DNA of 54,287 nucleotides from an uncultured Methanobrevibacter sp. (GCF_947169325.1 NZ_CAMVPN010000007.1:1-54287); one strand, 5' to 3'. Positions 41,977 to 51,460 are shown, counted from the stretch's first letter. Translations and numbers: made by a program. The notes: a model not told the origin generated them from the letters alone.

Positions 41977-42982
41977 TTCTTAAATCGATTGTGTCCTTCA
42001 AATCAGGTCCGGTTGAGATGATAGTGACTGGAACACCGGTTTCAGTTTGAATATCTTCAATGAAAGCTTTGGTTTCAGCGGATAACTCACTGTAGTCCTG
42101 TACACGAGCGCAATCGAACAGTCTGTCAACACATGTCAAAGCTATTTGGGTTGCTCCGTTGATTCTGCATGATTCCTTAGCGAGCTCCATGTCAAAGTAA
42201 CCGATTCTTCTGCGTCTTCCGGTTACAACTCCGTATTCTTCGAGACCTTTGCTTTCAGCTTCTTCCTGAGTCATTTCAGTTGGGAAAGGACCTTCTCCGA
42301 CACGGGAAATGTATGATTTGAACACATTGATGACTTCATCGACTTTAGTTGGTCCGACCCCAACATCAGCTGCAAATGTTGATGCTGTGGTATCCTTACT
42401 TGTTACGAAAGGATATGATCCGTAATAAAGTGAAAGGGCGAATCCCTGTGAGCCTTCAATGAATACGTCTTCCCCATTGTCAATGGCTTCATTGATTTCA
42501 ACTGATACGTCAGTAATGTAATCTTCAAGTTCAGGAACATCCTTTGCCACATCAATTGATCTCATTACGCGATCTGAGTTTGCAGGTCCGCATCCTGAAC
42601 CTGTACTTCCGATCTTTTTAGCTAAATGCTCAGAACTCTTATCTCTGTTGATATGGTCTTCAGAAATTATTGCACATCTAGGGTCAACGCACATCCTTTC
42701 TTTTACATTATACTTTTTCAAATCCTCAAATTCCTTAAACAGAACATCCGGATTGACAAGAACCCCAGCTCCAATCATGAGTTTGGCGCCGGTATGTACA
42801 AAACCTGATGGGGTTAATCTTAAACCATATTTTTCCCCATTGAATTCAACAGAGTGGCCTGCATTAGGCCCCACTCCTGCACGAGCGATAATGCTTGGCT
42901 TGTCATTGTCACAAAGGTAGGTGATGCATTTTCCCTTACCTTCGTCACCCCATGCTCCACCAACTAAAATACTACAAGTCAT
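41963..42982 (-). CDS. purA: Adenylosuccinate synthetase, short archaeal type
   Basis: The product is 339 residues, about 90 fewer than the bacterial enzyme, as is usual in many archaea. It couples GTP hydrolysis to joining IMP and aspartate on the way to AMP. The N-terminal [17 protein letters not shown] holds the catalytic Asp and GTP loop; [53 protein letters not shown] and [12 protein letters not shown] are the remaining conserved blocks. It is monocistronic with AGGTG before the start. The missing C-terminal segments are normal for this subfamily, so no truncation is inferred. Confidence 0.95.
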   Translation of the reverse strand: MTCSILVGGAWGDEGKGKCITYLCDNDKPSIIARAGVGPNAGHSVEFNGEKYGLRLTPSGFVHTGAKLMIGAGVLVNPDVLFKEFEDLKKYNVKERMCVDPRCAIISEDHINRDKSSEHLAKKIGSTGSGCGPANSDRVMRSIDVAKDVPELEDYITDVSVEINEAIDNGEDVFIEGSQGFALSLYYGSYPFVTSKDTTASTFAADVGVGPTKVDEVINVFKSYISRVGEGPFPTEMTQEEAESKGLEEYGVVTGRRRRIGYFDMELAKESCRINGATQIALTCVDRLFDCARVQDYSELSAETKAFIEDIQTETGVPVTIISTGPDLKDTIDLRKELL

Positions 42983-43168
42983 TTAATAACACCTATAAAA
43001 TTAATCATGAATATTTGAAAATTTTAGAAAATATTCAACCATTAATATTTTATTGATACTAATTAAAAAGCTTTTCCAATATTACGGCCAAATAGTGAAA
43101 AACATTGAAATTAATATGAGCAGCATTTTAATCTAAATGCAATTGAGTTAATTAAAATCAAAACAAAA

Positions 43169-43187
43169 CGGCAAAACATTTTTGCCG
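43169..43187 (+). promoter_or_regulatory. Inverted repeat CGGCAAAA-cat-TTTTGCCG upstream of the MATE-fusion operon
   Basis: This perfect 8-bp inverted repeat with a 3-base loop forms a GC-containing island in AT-rich DNA. It ends 23 bases before the TATA-like TTATATATTTTAA and 68 bases before the ATG. Because it is upstream of both flanking genes it is not a terminator, so it is a candidate operator for the partner-switching operon. Confidence 0.5.
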
Positions 43188-43210
43188 GCGATTCCGTTTT
43201 ATAAGTAACA

Positions 43211-43223
43211 TTATATATTTTAA
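43211..43223 (+). promoter_or_regulatory. TATA box of the partner-switching operon
   Basis: TTATATATTTTAA is a good archaeal TATA element. A start about 25 bases downstream would leave a short leader with the ribosome-binding site AAAGGGAAG at about 43244-43252. Confidence 0.5.
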
Positions 43224-43254
43224 AATCAAAAATACTATTGTAAAAGGGAAGATT

Positions 43255-45012
43255 ATGAATTTATTAAGCAATGACAATAAATTATTAAATTCAGTTTTTA
43301 AAAACTTTTTATTTGGAACAGTGTTTTCTGTTGTATGCACTATCTTAGGCATTATTCTAAATGGAATACTAATCGGTAATTTTTTTGGCAAAATCGGACT
43401 TGCAGCAGCAGGTTTGACAATGCCCATTATCTACGGTTACCTGACAATAGCATATGTCTTCGCATATGGAGGTTCCATCGTTGCATCCAATCATATGGCC
43501 GATGAAAAGAGAGTGAACAACAATTTTTCAGTCACATGTATCGTTGCAGCCATTGTAGGAATAATCTTAACCATTTTACTCTTATTGTTTTCAACAGATG
43601 TTGTCCAAATATTGGGGGCTTCCGGCGAATCATTCAATGCAACAGTATCATTAATGAAAGGGTTGTCATTGGCAACTTTGCCTGCGATGTTTTTATACAT
43701 TTTCGTCAATTACTCCCGAATCGATGGATATCCATTATTGGGCCTATATGCAGGTTTAATATTGTTTCTATCAAATTTGATTTTAGATCTGGCATTTGTA
43801 TTGATATTGAAAACAGATATTTTTGGCGTTGGCCTTGCTACTGCATTAAGTGCAATAATTACAGTGTTGTTCCTATTGATGCATTTTCTTTCTAAAAAAA
43901 GTTCATATAAGTTCCATAAAAAACCAGAATTTAAACCTGAACTATACGAAATAATAAAAACAGGACTTCCAAGTGCATTAAATCAAGTTTACAATATGCT
44001 CCGTACAATAATTACAAATAACTTAGGGGCGATAGTTGGAGGAGTTATATTTGTAGGTGCACTGTCCGTGCAATCAAATGTCTATCTGCTGTTGTGCAGC
44101 ATAGGCGTCGGAATTGGAACAACCACCCTTGCGCTGGGAGGAATATTCTATGGTGAAAAGGATAAGACACACTTAGAACAGCTATTGGGACTGTCCATTA
44201 AATATGCATTAATACTCGTTTCCATTACTGCAGTGATTCTGTATATTTTTGCCCCTTATTTCGTTTATGCATTTGGAAATAATCCAGACGTGTATGGCAC
44301 TGCAATTAGAGGCATCAGAATATTTGCATGGTCCCTGCCTTTATCAGGATTATGTTATGTTTTCTTAAACTTTTATAATGCAACACAACAGCTTAAAATT
44401 GCCAATTACATAGGTTTTGCCCATAGTTTCCTATTCCTTTCAGCATTTTCAACCATGTTCGCATTCCTGATTGGAGGCGACGGCATTTGGATAAGCTTTG
44501 TATTATGCGAAATTGTCACATTGCTTAGTTTACCTTTCATAATTAAATTGAAGATTAAAAAGTTCCCTAAATCATTGAAGGATTTTGTAATCATAGACGA
44601 AGACCAATTCCCATCTGAAGACACTTATGTGGCATATATTGAATCTGAAGATGAGCTGATGGATATCGTTGAAAACCTTGATGAAAAATTGTATGATAAT
44701 AATTTAGATGACAAAACCAAATTGAAAATAGAACTGATTCTAGAAGAAATGGGAAAAAATATTTTTACCCATGCATATAAATCTAATGAAAACAAATATA
44801 TCAATATAAGAATTCGTTATAAAAATACTGAAGAAGTCATTGTTTATTTCCAGGACAATGGTGTTCCTTTCGATATTGGAAAGGATTACCTAGAAAAAAA
44901 GGAGTTTCATGGAATTAAAATTATCAAGAACTTTTCAGAAGACATAAATTATAATCATAACATTAAATTGAATAACAACAAGATTGTCATTCCTAAAAAA
45001 ATAAATTTGTGA
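43255..45012 (+). CDS. MATE-family exporter fused to an RsbW-like HATPase domain
   Basis: The product is 585 residues. Residues 1-445 hold about twelve membrane segments of a MATE-type Na+/H+-driven exporter (AAAGLTMPIIYGYLTIAYVFAYGGS and similar). After a linker, residues about 460-585 carry a cytoplasmic ATPase domain of the RsbW/SpoIIAB type. Its N box is ELILEEMGKNIFTHAY (near 494) and its G1 box is FQDNGVPFD (near 536). The G2 box is degenerate (HGIKIIKN instead of GLGL), so kinase activity may be weak and the domain may act mainly as a binding module. A free STAS-domain gene follows after four bases. I know of no described transporter controlled by a fused anti-sigma-like domain. AAAGGGAAG precedes the ATG. 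Confidence 0.85.
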   Translation: MNLLSNDNKLLNSVFKNFLFGTVFSVVCTILGIILNGILIGNFFGKIGLAAAGLTMPIIYGYLTIAYVFAYGGSIVASNHMADEKRVNNNFSVTCIVAAIVGIILTILLLLFSTDVVQILGASGESFNATVSLMKGLSLATLPAMFLYIFVNYSRIDGYPLLGLYAGLILFLSNLILDLAFVLILKTDIFGVGLATALSAIITVLFLLMHFLSKKSSYKFHKKPEFKPELYEIIKTGLPSALNQVYNMLRTIITNNLGAIVGGVIFVGALSVQSNVYLLLCSIGVGIGTTTLALGGIFYGEKDKTHLEQLLGLSIKYALILVSITAVILYIFAPYFVYAFGNNPDVYGTAIRGIRIFAWSLPLSGLCYVFLNFYNATQQLKIANYIGFAHSFLFLSAFSTMFAFLIGGDGIWISFVLCEIVTLLSLPFIIKLKIKKFPKSLKDFVIIDEDQFPSEDTYVAYIESEDELMDIVENLDEKLYDNNLDDKTKLKIELILEEMGKNIFTHAYKSNENKYINIRIRYKNTEEVIVYFQDNGVPFDIGKDYLEKKEFHGIKIIKNFSEDINYNHNIKLNNNKIVIPKKINL

Positions 45013-45016
45013 TATT

Positions 45017-45313
45017 ATGGATATGGAAATACAAAAAGACGGAAAAAAATTAGACATTAAAATAGTAGGCAGATTAGATTCAAAAACTGCTCCTGAACTC
45101 AAAGAAATGCTCAATGATGAATTGAAGGATATCGAAGAGTTGACTTTTGATTTGTCCGAATTGATTTATATTTCAAGTGCAGGACTTAGAGTAATCTTAT
45201 CCGCTCAAAAAACAATGAACAAACAAGGATCAATGAAAGTTACAAATGTTCAGGACATTGTGATGGAAGTATTTAAATCAACTGGTTTTGTAGACATATT
45301 AACAATCGAGTAA
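45017..45313 (+). CDS. STAS-domain protein, anti-sigma-factor antagonist type (RsbV/SpoIIAA-like)
   Basis: The product is 98 residues, one STAS domain. IVGRLDSKTAPELKEML and LTFDLSELIYISSAGLRVILSAQ match the family; S54 in YISSAGL aligns with the phosphorylated serine of SpoIIAA (S58) and RsbV. In bacteria the unphosphorylated form binds the RsbW-type kinase and releases its target. Here the only kinase-like domains nearby are fused to the MATE and GH3 proteins on either side, so this protein is probably their shared switch. TGTGATA precedes the start. The gene sits between the two fusion genes in one operon. Confidence 0.9.
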   Translation: MDMEIQKDGKKLDIKIVGRLDSKTAPELKEMLNDELKDIEELTFDLSELIYISSAGLRVILSAQKTMNKQGSMKVTNVQDIVMEVFKSTGFVDILTIE

Positions 45314-45329
45314 TTTTGAGGTCAGAATA

Positions 45330-47465
45330 ATGGATTCAATCAAAATCGATATGTCTGAATTATCCCTTACGGAGCAATTTTACTTAAAATGCATTTCAGA
45401 GGGTGCCAAAGTTCGTGAATCATTAGATGTCATGACACAAGACCCAATGAAATATAATACAGAGTTATTGATGAAAATTATCGAAGACAACAAGGAAACC
45501 GAATATGGTCAAAAATATGATTTTGCAAACATTAAAAGCATTGAAGACTATCAGAATAAGGTTCCTATAACCGATTATGATAATTATGTTGATTATATCC
45601 GCAGAATGACTGAAAACGGAGAAAAAAATTTATTGACTTCCTATGAAATAGTTCACTATGCAAAGTCATCAGGCACAATGGGAAATCCTAAAAGGATACC
45701 CGCATCTTCCCTTAATAAAGAAATCAATTTTAAATATAATTATGCTTATCTATTTAATTTATTTGCCGAAAAAGTAGGTATTGACTGGATTAAATATCCT
45801 TTTTTAAACTTAACTGAAACTTCCATATCCACATTACCATCCGGCGATACTTATGGTTCCATTTCAGGTAAGATAATGGGAGAATTTGGAGACCAATTGC
45901 CTGATTTTGTCACATCCCCAATTGAAGCTCTGAAGCCGAAGCCTAAAACAGACATCCGTTACATTCATGCCCGTTTTGCATTAATCAATCCGGACATTCC
46001 ATTTACAGTAACCAGTTTCGTTAGTTTGTTTTTAGAAACTCTACGTTACATTAAACGTAATTGGGAACTATTAGTTAAAGATATTGAAAATGGAACTATT
46101 GATGAATCCATAAAAATGCCAAAAGAAGTACGTGAAAGCTTACTCGGTAAAATTGAACCAATGCCTGAAAGGGCGGAGGAACTAAGACAAATATTTAAAG
46201 AAGGTTTTGACGAACCTACTGTTCCTAAAATTTGGCCAAAGATGTCTCTTCTCATAGGATGCGGAAGTGGGGGTTTTTCAAATTACATTAAAAAAATAAA
46301 AGAGTTCACAGGCCCTGACTTTAATTTTGCATTTATTGGACTGACTGCATCTGAAGGCATTTTTTCACTTTTCGTTGAACTGAACAATCCGGATTCAATG
46401 CTCATACCAGACAGCATGTTTTATGAATTTTTACCATTGGTAAATTATGGAGACTACAGTAAAGTCGTGACTCTGGACCAACTAGAGGAAGGAAAGGAAT
46501 ATGAAGTCATTACAACCAACCTATCCGGATTTTATCGTTACAGGATGAAGGATGTTATTCGTTGTATTGGAATGCATAACCATACACCAATAATTGAATT
46601 TTTATATAGGTTAGACCAATGCTTAAGTTTGGCTGGTGAGAAAATCAACGAAGAAAAGTTAAGAAAAGCGGCATATAAAACTGAAAATGAATTCGGATTC
46701 GATTTAATAGACTTTTCCGTTTATGCAGATTCTACCTCATCACCAATGAAATACGTTTATTTAATGGAAATAGAAGATTTGCCTGATGATGTAACAAAAG
46801 AAAACCTTCAGGAAAGGTTAAATGAGAATTTATGTGGAACTGACCCTCTTTTATTCAATAAAATGGAAAAAGGAATTATTGGAAAAACAGAACTTCGTTT
46901 CCTGCAACCCGAAACTTATTTGTTATATAAAGAATTGAAAGTTGCTAGAGGATGTTCACCTGCTCAAGTAAAGCCTCCTAGAATCTTAAGGGAGGAAGAG
47001 GACATAAGTTTCTTTAATGTTTTACTATATGATGATTTAGAACAAGATGGAGGATTAGATATGGAAGAAATTATTCTGAAATCCGATTCAGAGAATTTAG
47101 ATTCCATTATGTTAAAAATTGAAGAATATCTCGAAGATAAAAATATTGCAATGAAATCAAAATTACAATTAGAGTTGATAATTGAAGAAATATTTGTAAA
47201 TATCTGTAATTATTCATATGAAAAAGAAGGAGAAATAAAAATCCAATATTGTCTATTAGAAGATCCTTTGAGGATAATTGTGAATTTTATAGATAATGGA
47301 ATGGAGTTCAATCCATTGAATAAAGCAGTCCCCGATTTAACTCTCAATGCAGACGAAAGAGACATTGGAGGATTGGGTTTGACAATAGTTAGGAAAAATG
47401 CAGACAGACTTGACTACAAGTATGAAAACAATCAAAACATTCTAACTATTGAAAAGATATTTTAA
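45330..47465 (+). CDS. GH3-type acyl-acid amido synthetase fused to an RsbW-like HATPase domain
   Basis: The product is 711 residues. Residues about 20-560 form a GH3-family adenylating enzyme. Motif I is HYAKSSGTMGNPKRIPAS near 110, motif II is close to GLTASEGIFSL near 335, and motif III is FYRYRMKDVIRCIG near 400, followed by LAGEKINEEKL. Plant GH3 enzymes join amino acids to jasmonate or auxin; the substrates of microbial relatives are largely unknown. Residues about 575-711 are an RsbW-like ATPase domain with N box LELIIEEIFVNICNYSY (near 613), DNGMEF (near 653) and an intact GGLGLTIV lid motif. This domain could phosphorylate the STAS protein encoded 16 bases upstream. The fusion is unusual, and both halves look intact. 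GAGGT precedes the start. Confidence 0.85.
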   Translation: MDSIKIDMSELSLTEQFYLKCISEGAKVRESLDVMTQDPMKYNTELLMKIIEDNKETEYGQKYDFANIKSIEDYQNKVPITDYDNYVDYIRRMTENGEKNLLTSYEIVHYAKSSGTMGNPKRIPASSLNKEINFKYNYAYLFNLFAEKVGIDWIKYPFLNLTETSISTLPSGDTYGSISGKIMGEFGDQLPDFVTSPIEALKPKPKTDIRYIHARFALINPDIPFTVTSFVSLFLETLRYIKRNWELLVKDIENGTIDESIKMPKEVRESLLGKIEPMPERAEELRQIFKEGFDEPTVPKIWPKMSLLIGCGSGGFSNYIKKIKEFTGPDFNFAFIGLTASEGIFSLFVELNNPDSMLIPDSMFYEFLPLVNYGDYSKVVTLDQLEEGKEYEVITTNLSGFYRYRMKDVIRCIGMHNHTPIIEFLYRLDQCLSLAGEKINEEKLRKAAYKTENEFGFDLIDFSVYADSTSSPMKYVYLMEIEDLPDDVTKENLQERLNENLCGTDPLLFNKMEKGIIGKTELRFLQPETYLLYKELKVARGCSPAQVKPPRILREEEDISFFNVLLYDDLEQDGGLDMEEIILKSDSENLDSIMLKIEEYLEDKNIAMKSKLQLELIIEEIFVNICNYSYEKEGEIKIQYCLLEDPLRIIVNFIDNGMEFNPLNKAVPDLTLNADERDIGGLGLTIVRKNADRLDYKYENNQNILTIEKIF

Positions 47466-47542
47466 ATCCCTTCAATTATTCCATCTAATCAACACACCAG
47501 TACAGAATTTCAATAGTTTGTCTGTATCTAAAATCAATCTAA

Positions 47543-49408
47543 TCAGTTCATTTTAATAATAAGCATTGTAGTATCGTCAACAAGTTCATGATTGTTGCAG
47601 AATTCGTTGATGTCCTTTTCAACGGATTTCAAGATAACATCTATTTCATTATCCTTATTCTGATTTAATATTTTTTGTAGCCTTTCTTCACCATACAATC
47701 CGTTTCCATCGTTTGCGAAAGTAACCCCATCAGTATACAAGAATAACATATCATCATGGTTCAAATGAATAACATTCTCCTCATAATGCATATCTTCCAT
47801 TCCTGCTAAAAGCAATCCCGGTTTAACATCCAAGAATTCAAAATCACCATCATTTTTCTTAATTAATGGATTTTTGTGTCCAGCATTAACATAAGACAAT
47901 ACGCCAGTTTTTGTATTAAGTTTTCCAAGCCAACAACCAACAAACAAATCTCCAATATCATCTTTACAGAGTTCGTTGTTGACCTCATGTAATGCCTCTG
48001 ACAAATCTGAATAATGGCAAACATAATCCCTGATTAATGTCATGGATTTTACCATTATTAATGAGGTGGCCACACCTTTACCGCTGACATCACCTATTAC
48101 AAATCCAATATGATCTTCATCAATTTTGAAATAATCATAAAAGTCTCCGCCGACTTCACGTGCAGCTTTCATTAATCCCCAAAGACGGACATTATTATTA
48201 TCGTCGAACTTTTCGAAATCGGTTGGAATCATGGCATGTTGAATTTCATTAGCCAATTTGAGTTCTGTTTCATACCTTTCCTTTTCTTTGGTTACATCCA
48301 ATAAATTTGCACTGTAATCGACATATTCCCGCTCCATATTAAGCAGGGATTCAGACAATGATTTAATTTCATTGCTTACAGTAATAGAATTTAAATTGAC
48401 AACTAACCTTTTTAAATCATCATCATCATTTATTTCTTCAGACAGATATTTGGATAACTGATTGATTGGTCTTATGAGCTGGTTGTCCAAAAATAGGAAA
48501 TAAATTAGCAAAGGTATGAAAATAGCCAATAGGAATCCGGATAAAATCAGCAGATAATTAAAGAATTCGGATGCAAAATCATAATAATTATAAAATCCGA
48601 TTATTGTAAATGAAATCAATAATATTGTAGGAATCAATGCTATAATAAGAAATATTGAAAAGAACAGATTATAAAATATTGTAATTTTTCCAACACTGTT
48701 TATTTTAAAAATGCCTTCATCAAATGGTTTGAATAGATATATTATTAATAATATTAAGATTAAACCAAAACAGAATACATTCGGAGTTCTGAATGTAACT
48801 ATTAAAAGAATTAATGCACTTATGAAGAATAGACGATACAATTTCTCAGGAATGTATTCTTTAAATTGAACCGTTGGAGTGTATAATGCAATATTGAACT
48901 TAGCACACAATCCAATTCCCAACAATAGCAAGACTATTCCGAATGTAATTATCATGAAATAACTTTCAAGATTTAAACTGACAGTTAAATTGAATATCTG
49001 ATTAAAGAACAGATATGTAAGCAAGACCATGACTAATGCAATATCTATTATCTTGAAAAAGCTATAAAAACTGTTTAAACTTGGTATTCCATAACGTTGT
49101 TTATAATTTAAGGAATACCATAATTTCCAAGGCATTATACCCAATACCAACAGAGATGTGAAACTTAATAGGATTGTTGGAACATTACTCATGTCTAAAA
49201 ACAAAATCCAATATACAATTTCAACTATGGCAAATCCCAATATTGAAAAAGGACCCAACAATAAACTTAACAACAGAATAATGGACAGTTCCAAGTGCAT
49301 AGAATTACTTTCAAACCAGAATGATCCAATTAAAATAAGGATTATATTTACTGCCATGGAAAATAACACAATAAATTTTCGTGACTTGAAAAGCTCTTTA
49401 CTAATCAT
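47543..49408 (-). CDS. Membrane-anchored SpoIIE/RsbU-type phosphatase, copy 1
   Basis: The product is 621 residues. Residues 1-310 contain about nine to ten hydrophobic segments with an integral-membrane sensor layout. A linker and coiled helix (EIKSLSESLLNMEREYVDYSANLLDVTKEKERYETELKLANEIQHAM) lead to the PP2C-like SpoIIE domain at about 390-621. The metal-binding segments AREVGGDFYDYF, FVIGDVSGKGVATSLIM, LFLYTDGVTFAND and DDTTMLIIKMN are complete. Such phosphatases dephosphorylate STAS antagonists; the STAS protein at 45017 is the obvious substrate. Its start overlaps the paralogous phosphatase gene by eight bases, with GGAAGGTTAG upstream. It converges on the GH3-fusion gene. Confidence 0.9.
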   Translation of the reverse strand: MISKELFKSRKFIVLFSMAVNIILILIGSFWFESNSMHLELSIILLLSLLLGPFSILGFAIVEIVYWILFLDMSNVPTILLSFTSLLVLGIMPWKLWYSLNYKQRYGIPSLNSFYSFFKIIDIALVMVLLTYLFFNQIFNLTVSLNLESYFMIITFGIVLLLLGIGLCAKFNIALYTPTVQFKEYIPEKLYRLFFISALILLIVTFRTPNVFCFGLILILLIIYLFKPFDEGIFKINSVGKITIFYNLFFSIFLIIALIPTILLISFTIIGFYNYYDFASEFFNYLLILSGFLLAIFIPLLIYFLFLDNQLIRPINQLSKYLSEEINDDDDLKRLVVNLNSITVSNEIKSLSESLLNMEREYVDYSANLLDVTKEKERYETELKLANEIQHAMIPTDFEKFDDNNNVRLWGLMKAAREVGGDFYDYFKIDEDHIGFVIGDVSGKGVATSLIMVKSMTLIRDYVCHYSDLSEALHEVNNELCKDDIGDLFVGCWLGKLNTKTGVLSYVNAGHKNPLIKKNDGDFEFLDVKPGLLLAGMEDMHYEENVIHLNHDDMLFLYTDGVTFANDGNGLYGEERLQKILNQNKDNEIDVILKSVEKDINEFCNNHELVDDTTMLIIKMN

Positions 49409-51350
49409 TTTCTAACCTTCCATTATATTTTATAATCAACATTGATGTGTCGTCAAATTGCTCACTGTTATTGCAGAATTTATCAATGTCCCTGTTGACT
49501 TCATTTATTATACCGCTTAATTTTTCATCCTTATTTTTATTGAGAATATCCCTTAAACGATCTTCTCCATAAAATTCATTATAATTTTCATTAGCTTCAG
49601 TAACTCCATCAGTATACAAGAATAACATGTCACCTGCATTTAAATCAATTTCATGTTCAACATAGGATATTCCTTCCATCCCACCAATGACCAAATTCGG
49701 ATGGGTGTCCATGTATTCGAAACTATTGGAGTCATGTTTGATTAACGGTTGGTTATGTCCAGCATTTACATAAGACAATTTTCCTGTTTTTAGATTCAAT
49801 TTGCCAATCCATGTTGTTAAAAAGAATTCCTCATTGTTTCTTTCATAAGCCAAATCGTTTACTTCTCCAATCATTTGTGATAGATTCTCATTGAATCTCG
49901 AATGATTCTTAATTAAATACAATGTTTTAACCATGAATAATGTTGCAGGAATCCCTTTATCACTTACATCACCAATGACAAAATAAACGTTGTCGTCATC
50001 AACTTTAAAGTAATCATAAAAATCCCCTCCAACTTCTCTTGCGGGACTCATATATGCATAAACTTCAAATAATTCCTTTTGTGAAAATTCCTCGAAATCC
50101 GTTGGCAACATATTTGATTGAATGTCTCTTGCCACATCAAATTCCGTTTCGAATATTTCCTTTTCAGAAGTTGCAATCTGAAGCTGGTCCAAATTGGTTT
50201 TGATACTGTTATATATCCTTATAAATGATCTGGCTAAAACTCCAGTACTATCCTCGTTGTCAATGTACTTCTTTAATTTATCCAAGGATTCGTTTCTGTC
50301 TTTAGTTTTAAAGTAATTATCTGCAAAATCAATGAAGTCATAAAGAGGATTTGTAATCCTATTTTCAATTACCTTTATATGAATTAAAGAAACTAATAAA
50401 GTCAGCACGCTTGTAAATGCAATGATAAGTAAAAATTGATATGAGGGATCCTCAAATGTAGAGCCCAGCACCGGAACAAATGACAAAATCAACATCTTGA
50501 AATAACCGAAATTCAATCCTATTGTTATTGTAATAATGATTAGGAATATCAATATGATTTCCTCAATAATCGAATAATTGTCGTTTGTCGGTTTGATTTC
50601 CTTGTCAAAAGTGTTGAAAATTATCAGTAGCGAAGTTACTATTAAAATGAAGTAGAAAATATGCTTTATGAACCTGATGCTCACAATGAATTCCTTAAAC
50701 ATGATATAGAAAACGCACATCAAAAGCACTGCTAAAAGATAATACATGTTAATGTTAACTTTTGTAATCCTTCTTTTTGGAGTCTGTAAAGGTATTTTAA
50801 GTATATTGAAAGAACTAATCAGCAGCAATCCCACAATTATGGAAAACGTGATGATATTCAAAATGTAAGGCACGTTGAAATTCACATCAGTGACTGAATA
50901 TGTATAATTCAGACCAGGATAAAGTGAGAATGAAATAACCAACAGTGCAAAGTATACGATTGAAACAATTACTGTTATTAAAAAGAACTTTACAATATTG
51001 TATGTTGAATTAAATCTCGGAGTGTCGATCTTTTTGCGGGTAAGAATGTTGTACCATAATTTATACGCCAATATTGAAATAAAGAATGTGGTTGCAAAAT
51101 CAATGATAGGGGTTGGAAATCCGATTCCCTCAATCAGTTCCCCCGTTAATGTTGCAAATGCAAAACCAAAAGCGCCTACTGGACCGAACATCAAACCGAA
51201 TGTCGGGGCCAAAGCCATGTCCACGAATATATAATTTCCACCAATACGCATACACTCAAAAAGATAGTTGAATACCAATTCCACGCAAAATGTGAAAATG
51301 AAAATAAATATTTTGTTACTAAATAATTCTTTAATCTTTGAGGGAACCAT
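49401..51350 (-). CDS. Membrane-anchored SpoIIE/RsbU-type phosphatase, copy 2
   Basis: The product is 649 residues from the ATG at 51350; a TTG one codon earlier is also possible. The N-terminal about 330 residues hold ten or so hydrophobic segments, including GGNYIFVDMALAPTFGLMFGPVGAFGFAFA, which resembles S-component or MASE-like membrane sensors. A HAMP-like helix (ENRITNPLYDFIDFADNYFKTKDRNESL) follows. The C-terminal SpoIIE domain has AREVGGDFYDYF, FVIGDVSDKGIPATLFMVK, LFLYTDGVTEANE and DDTSMLIIKYN, all intact. It is paralogous to copy 1 in the C-terminal half but strongly diverged in its membrane part. The two may thus sense different signals and act on one STAS protein. Confidence 0.9.
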   Translation of the reverse strand: MVPSKIKELFSNKIFIFIFTFCVELVFNYLFECMRIGGNYIFVDMALAPTFGLMFGPVGAFGFAFATLTGELIEGIGFPTPIIDFATTFFISILAYKLWYNILTRKKIDTPRFNSTYNIVKFFLITVIVSIVYFALLVISFSLYPGLNYTYSVTDVNFNVPYILNIITFSIIVGLLLISSFNILKIPLQTPKRRITKVNINMYYLLAVLLMCVFYIMFKEFIVSIRFIKHIFYFILIVTSLLIIFNTFDKEIKPTNDNYSIIEEIILIFLIIITITIGLNFGYFKMLILSFVPVLGSTFEDPSYQFLLIIAFTSVLTLLVSLIHIKVIENRITNPLYDFIDFADNYFKTKDRNESLDKLKKYIDNEDSTGVLARSFIRIYNSIKTNLDQLQIATSEKEIFETEFDVARDIQSNMLPTDFEEFSQKELFEVYAYMSPAREVGGDFYDYFKVDDDNVYFVIGDVSDKGIPATLFMVKTLYLIKNHSRFNENLSQMIGEVNDLAYERNNEEFFLTTWIGKLNLKTGKLSYVNAGHNQPLIKHDSNSFEYMDTHPNLVIGGMEGISYVEHEIDLNAGDMLFLYTDGVTEANENYNEFYGEDRLRDILNKNKDEKLSGIINEVNRDIDKFCNNSEQFDDTSMLIIKYNGRLEND

Positions 51351-51460
51351 CAAATATTATTTTTAGCATGTGAGTATATAATCCTTTTTATATTTTTCTT
51401 CATGTTATTTTCAAAACATTGTAAAATATTCAAATTTACATCAATTTAATAATAGTTTTA

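Noticed and set aside
41963-42982. Truncated purA
   Set aside because: The protein is about 90 residues shorter than bacterial PurA, but this is the normal short archaeal form and all active-site blocks are present.
43255-45012. Frameshift or sequencing error joining a transporter gene to a separate kinase gene
   Set aside because: The frame runs through without a stop, and the adjacent GH3 gene carries the same type of C-terminal domain, so the fusion looks real.
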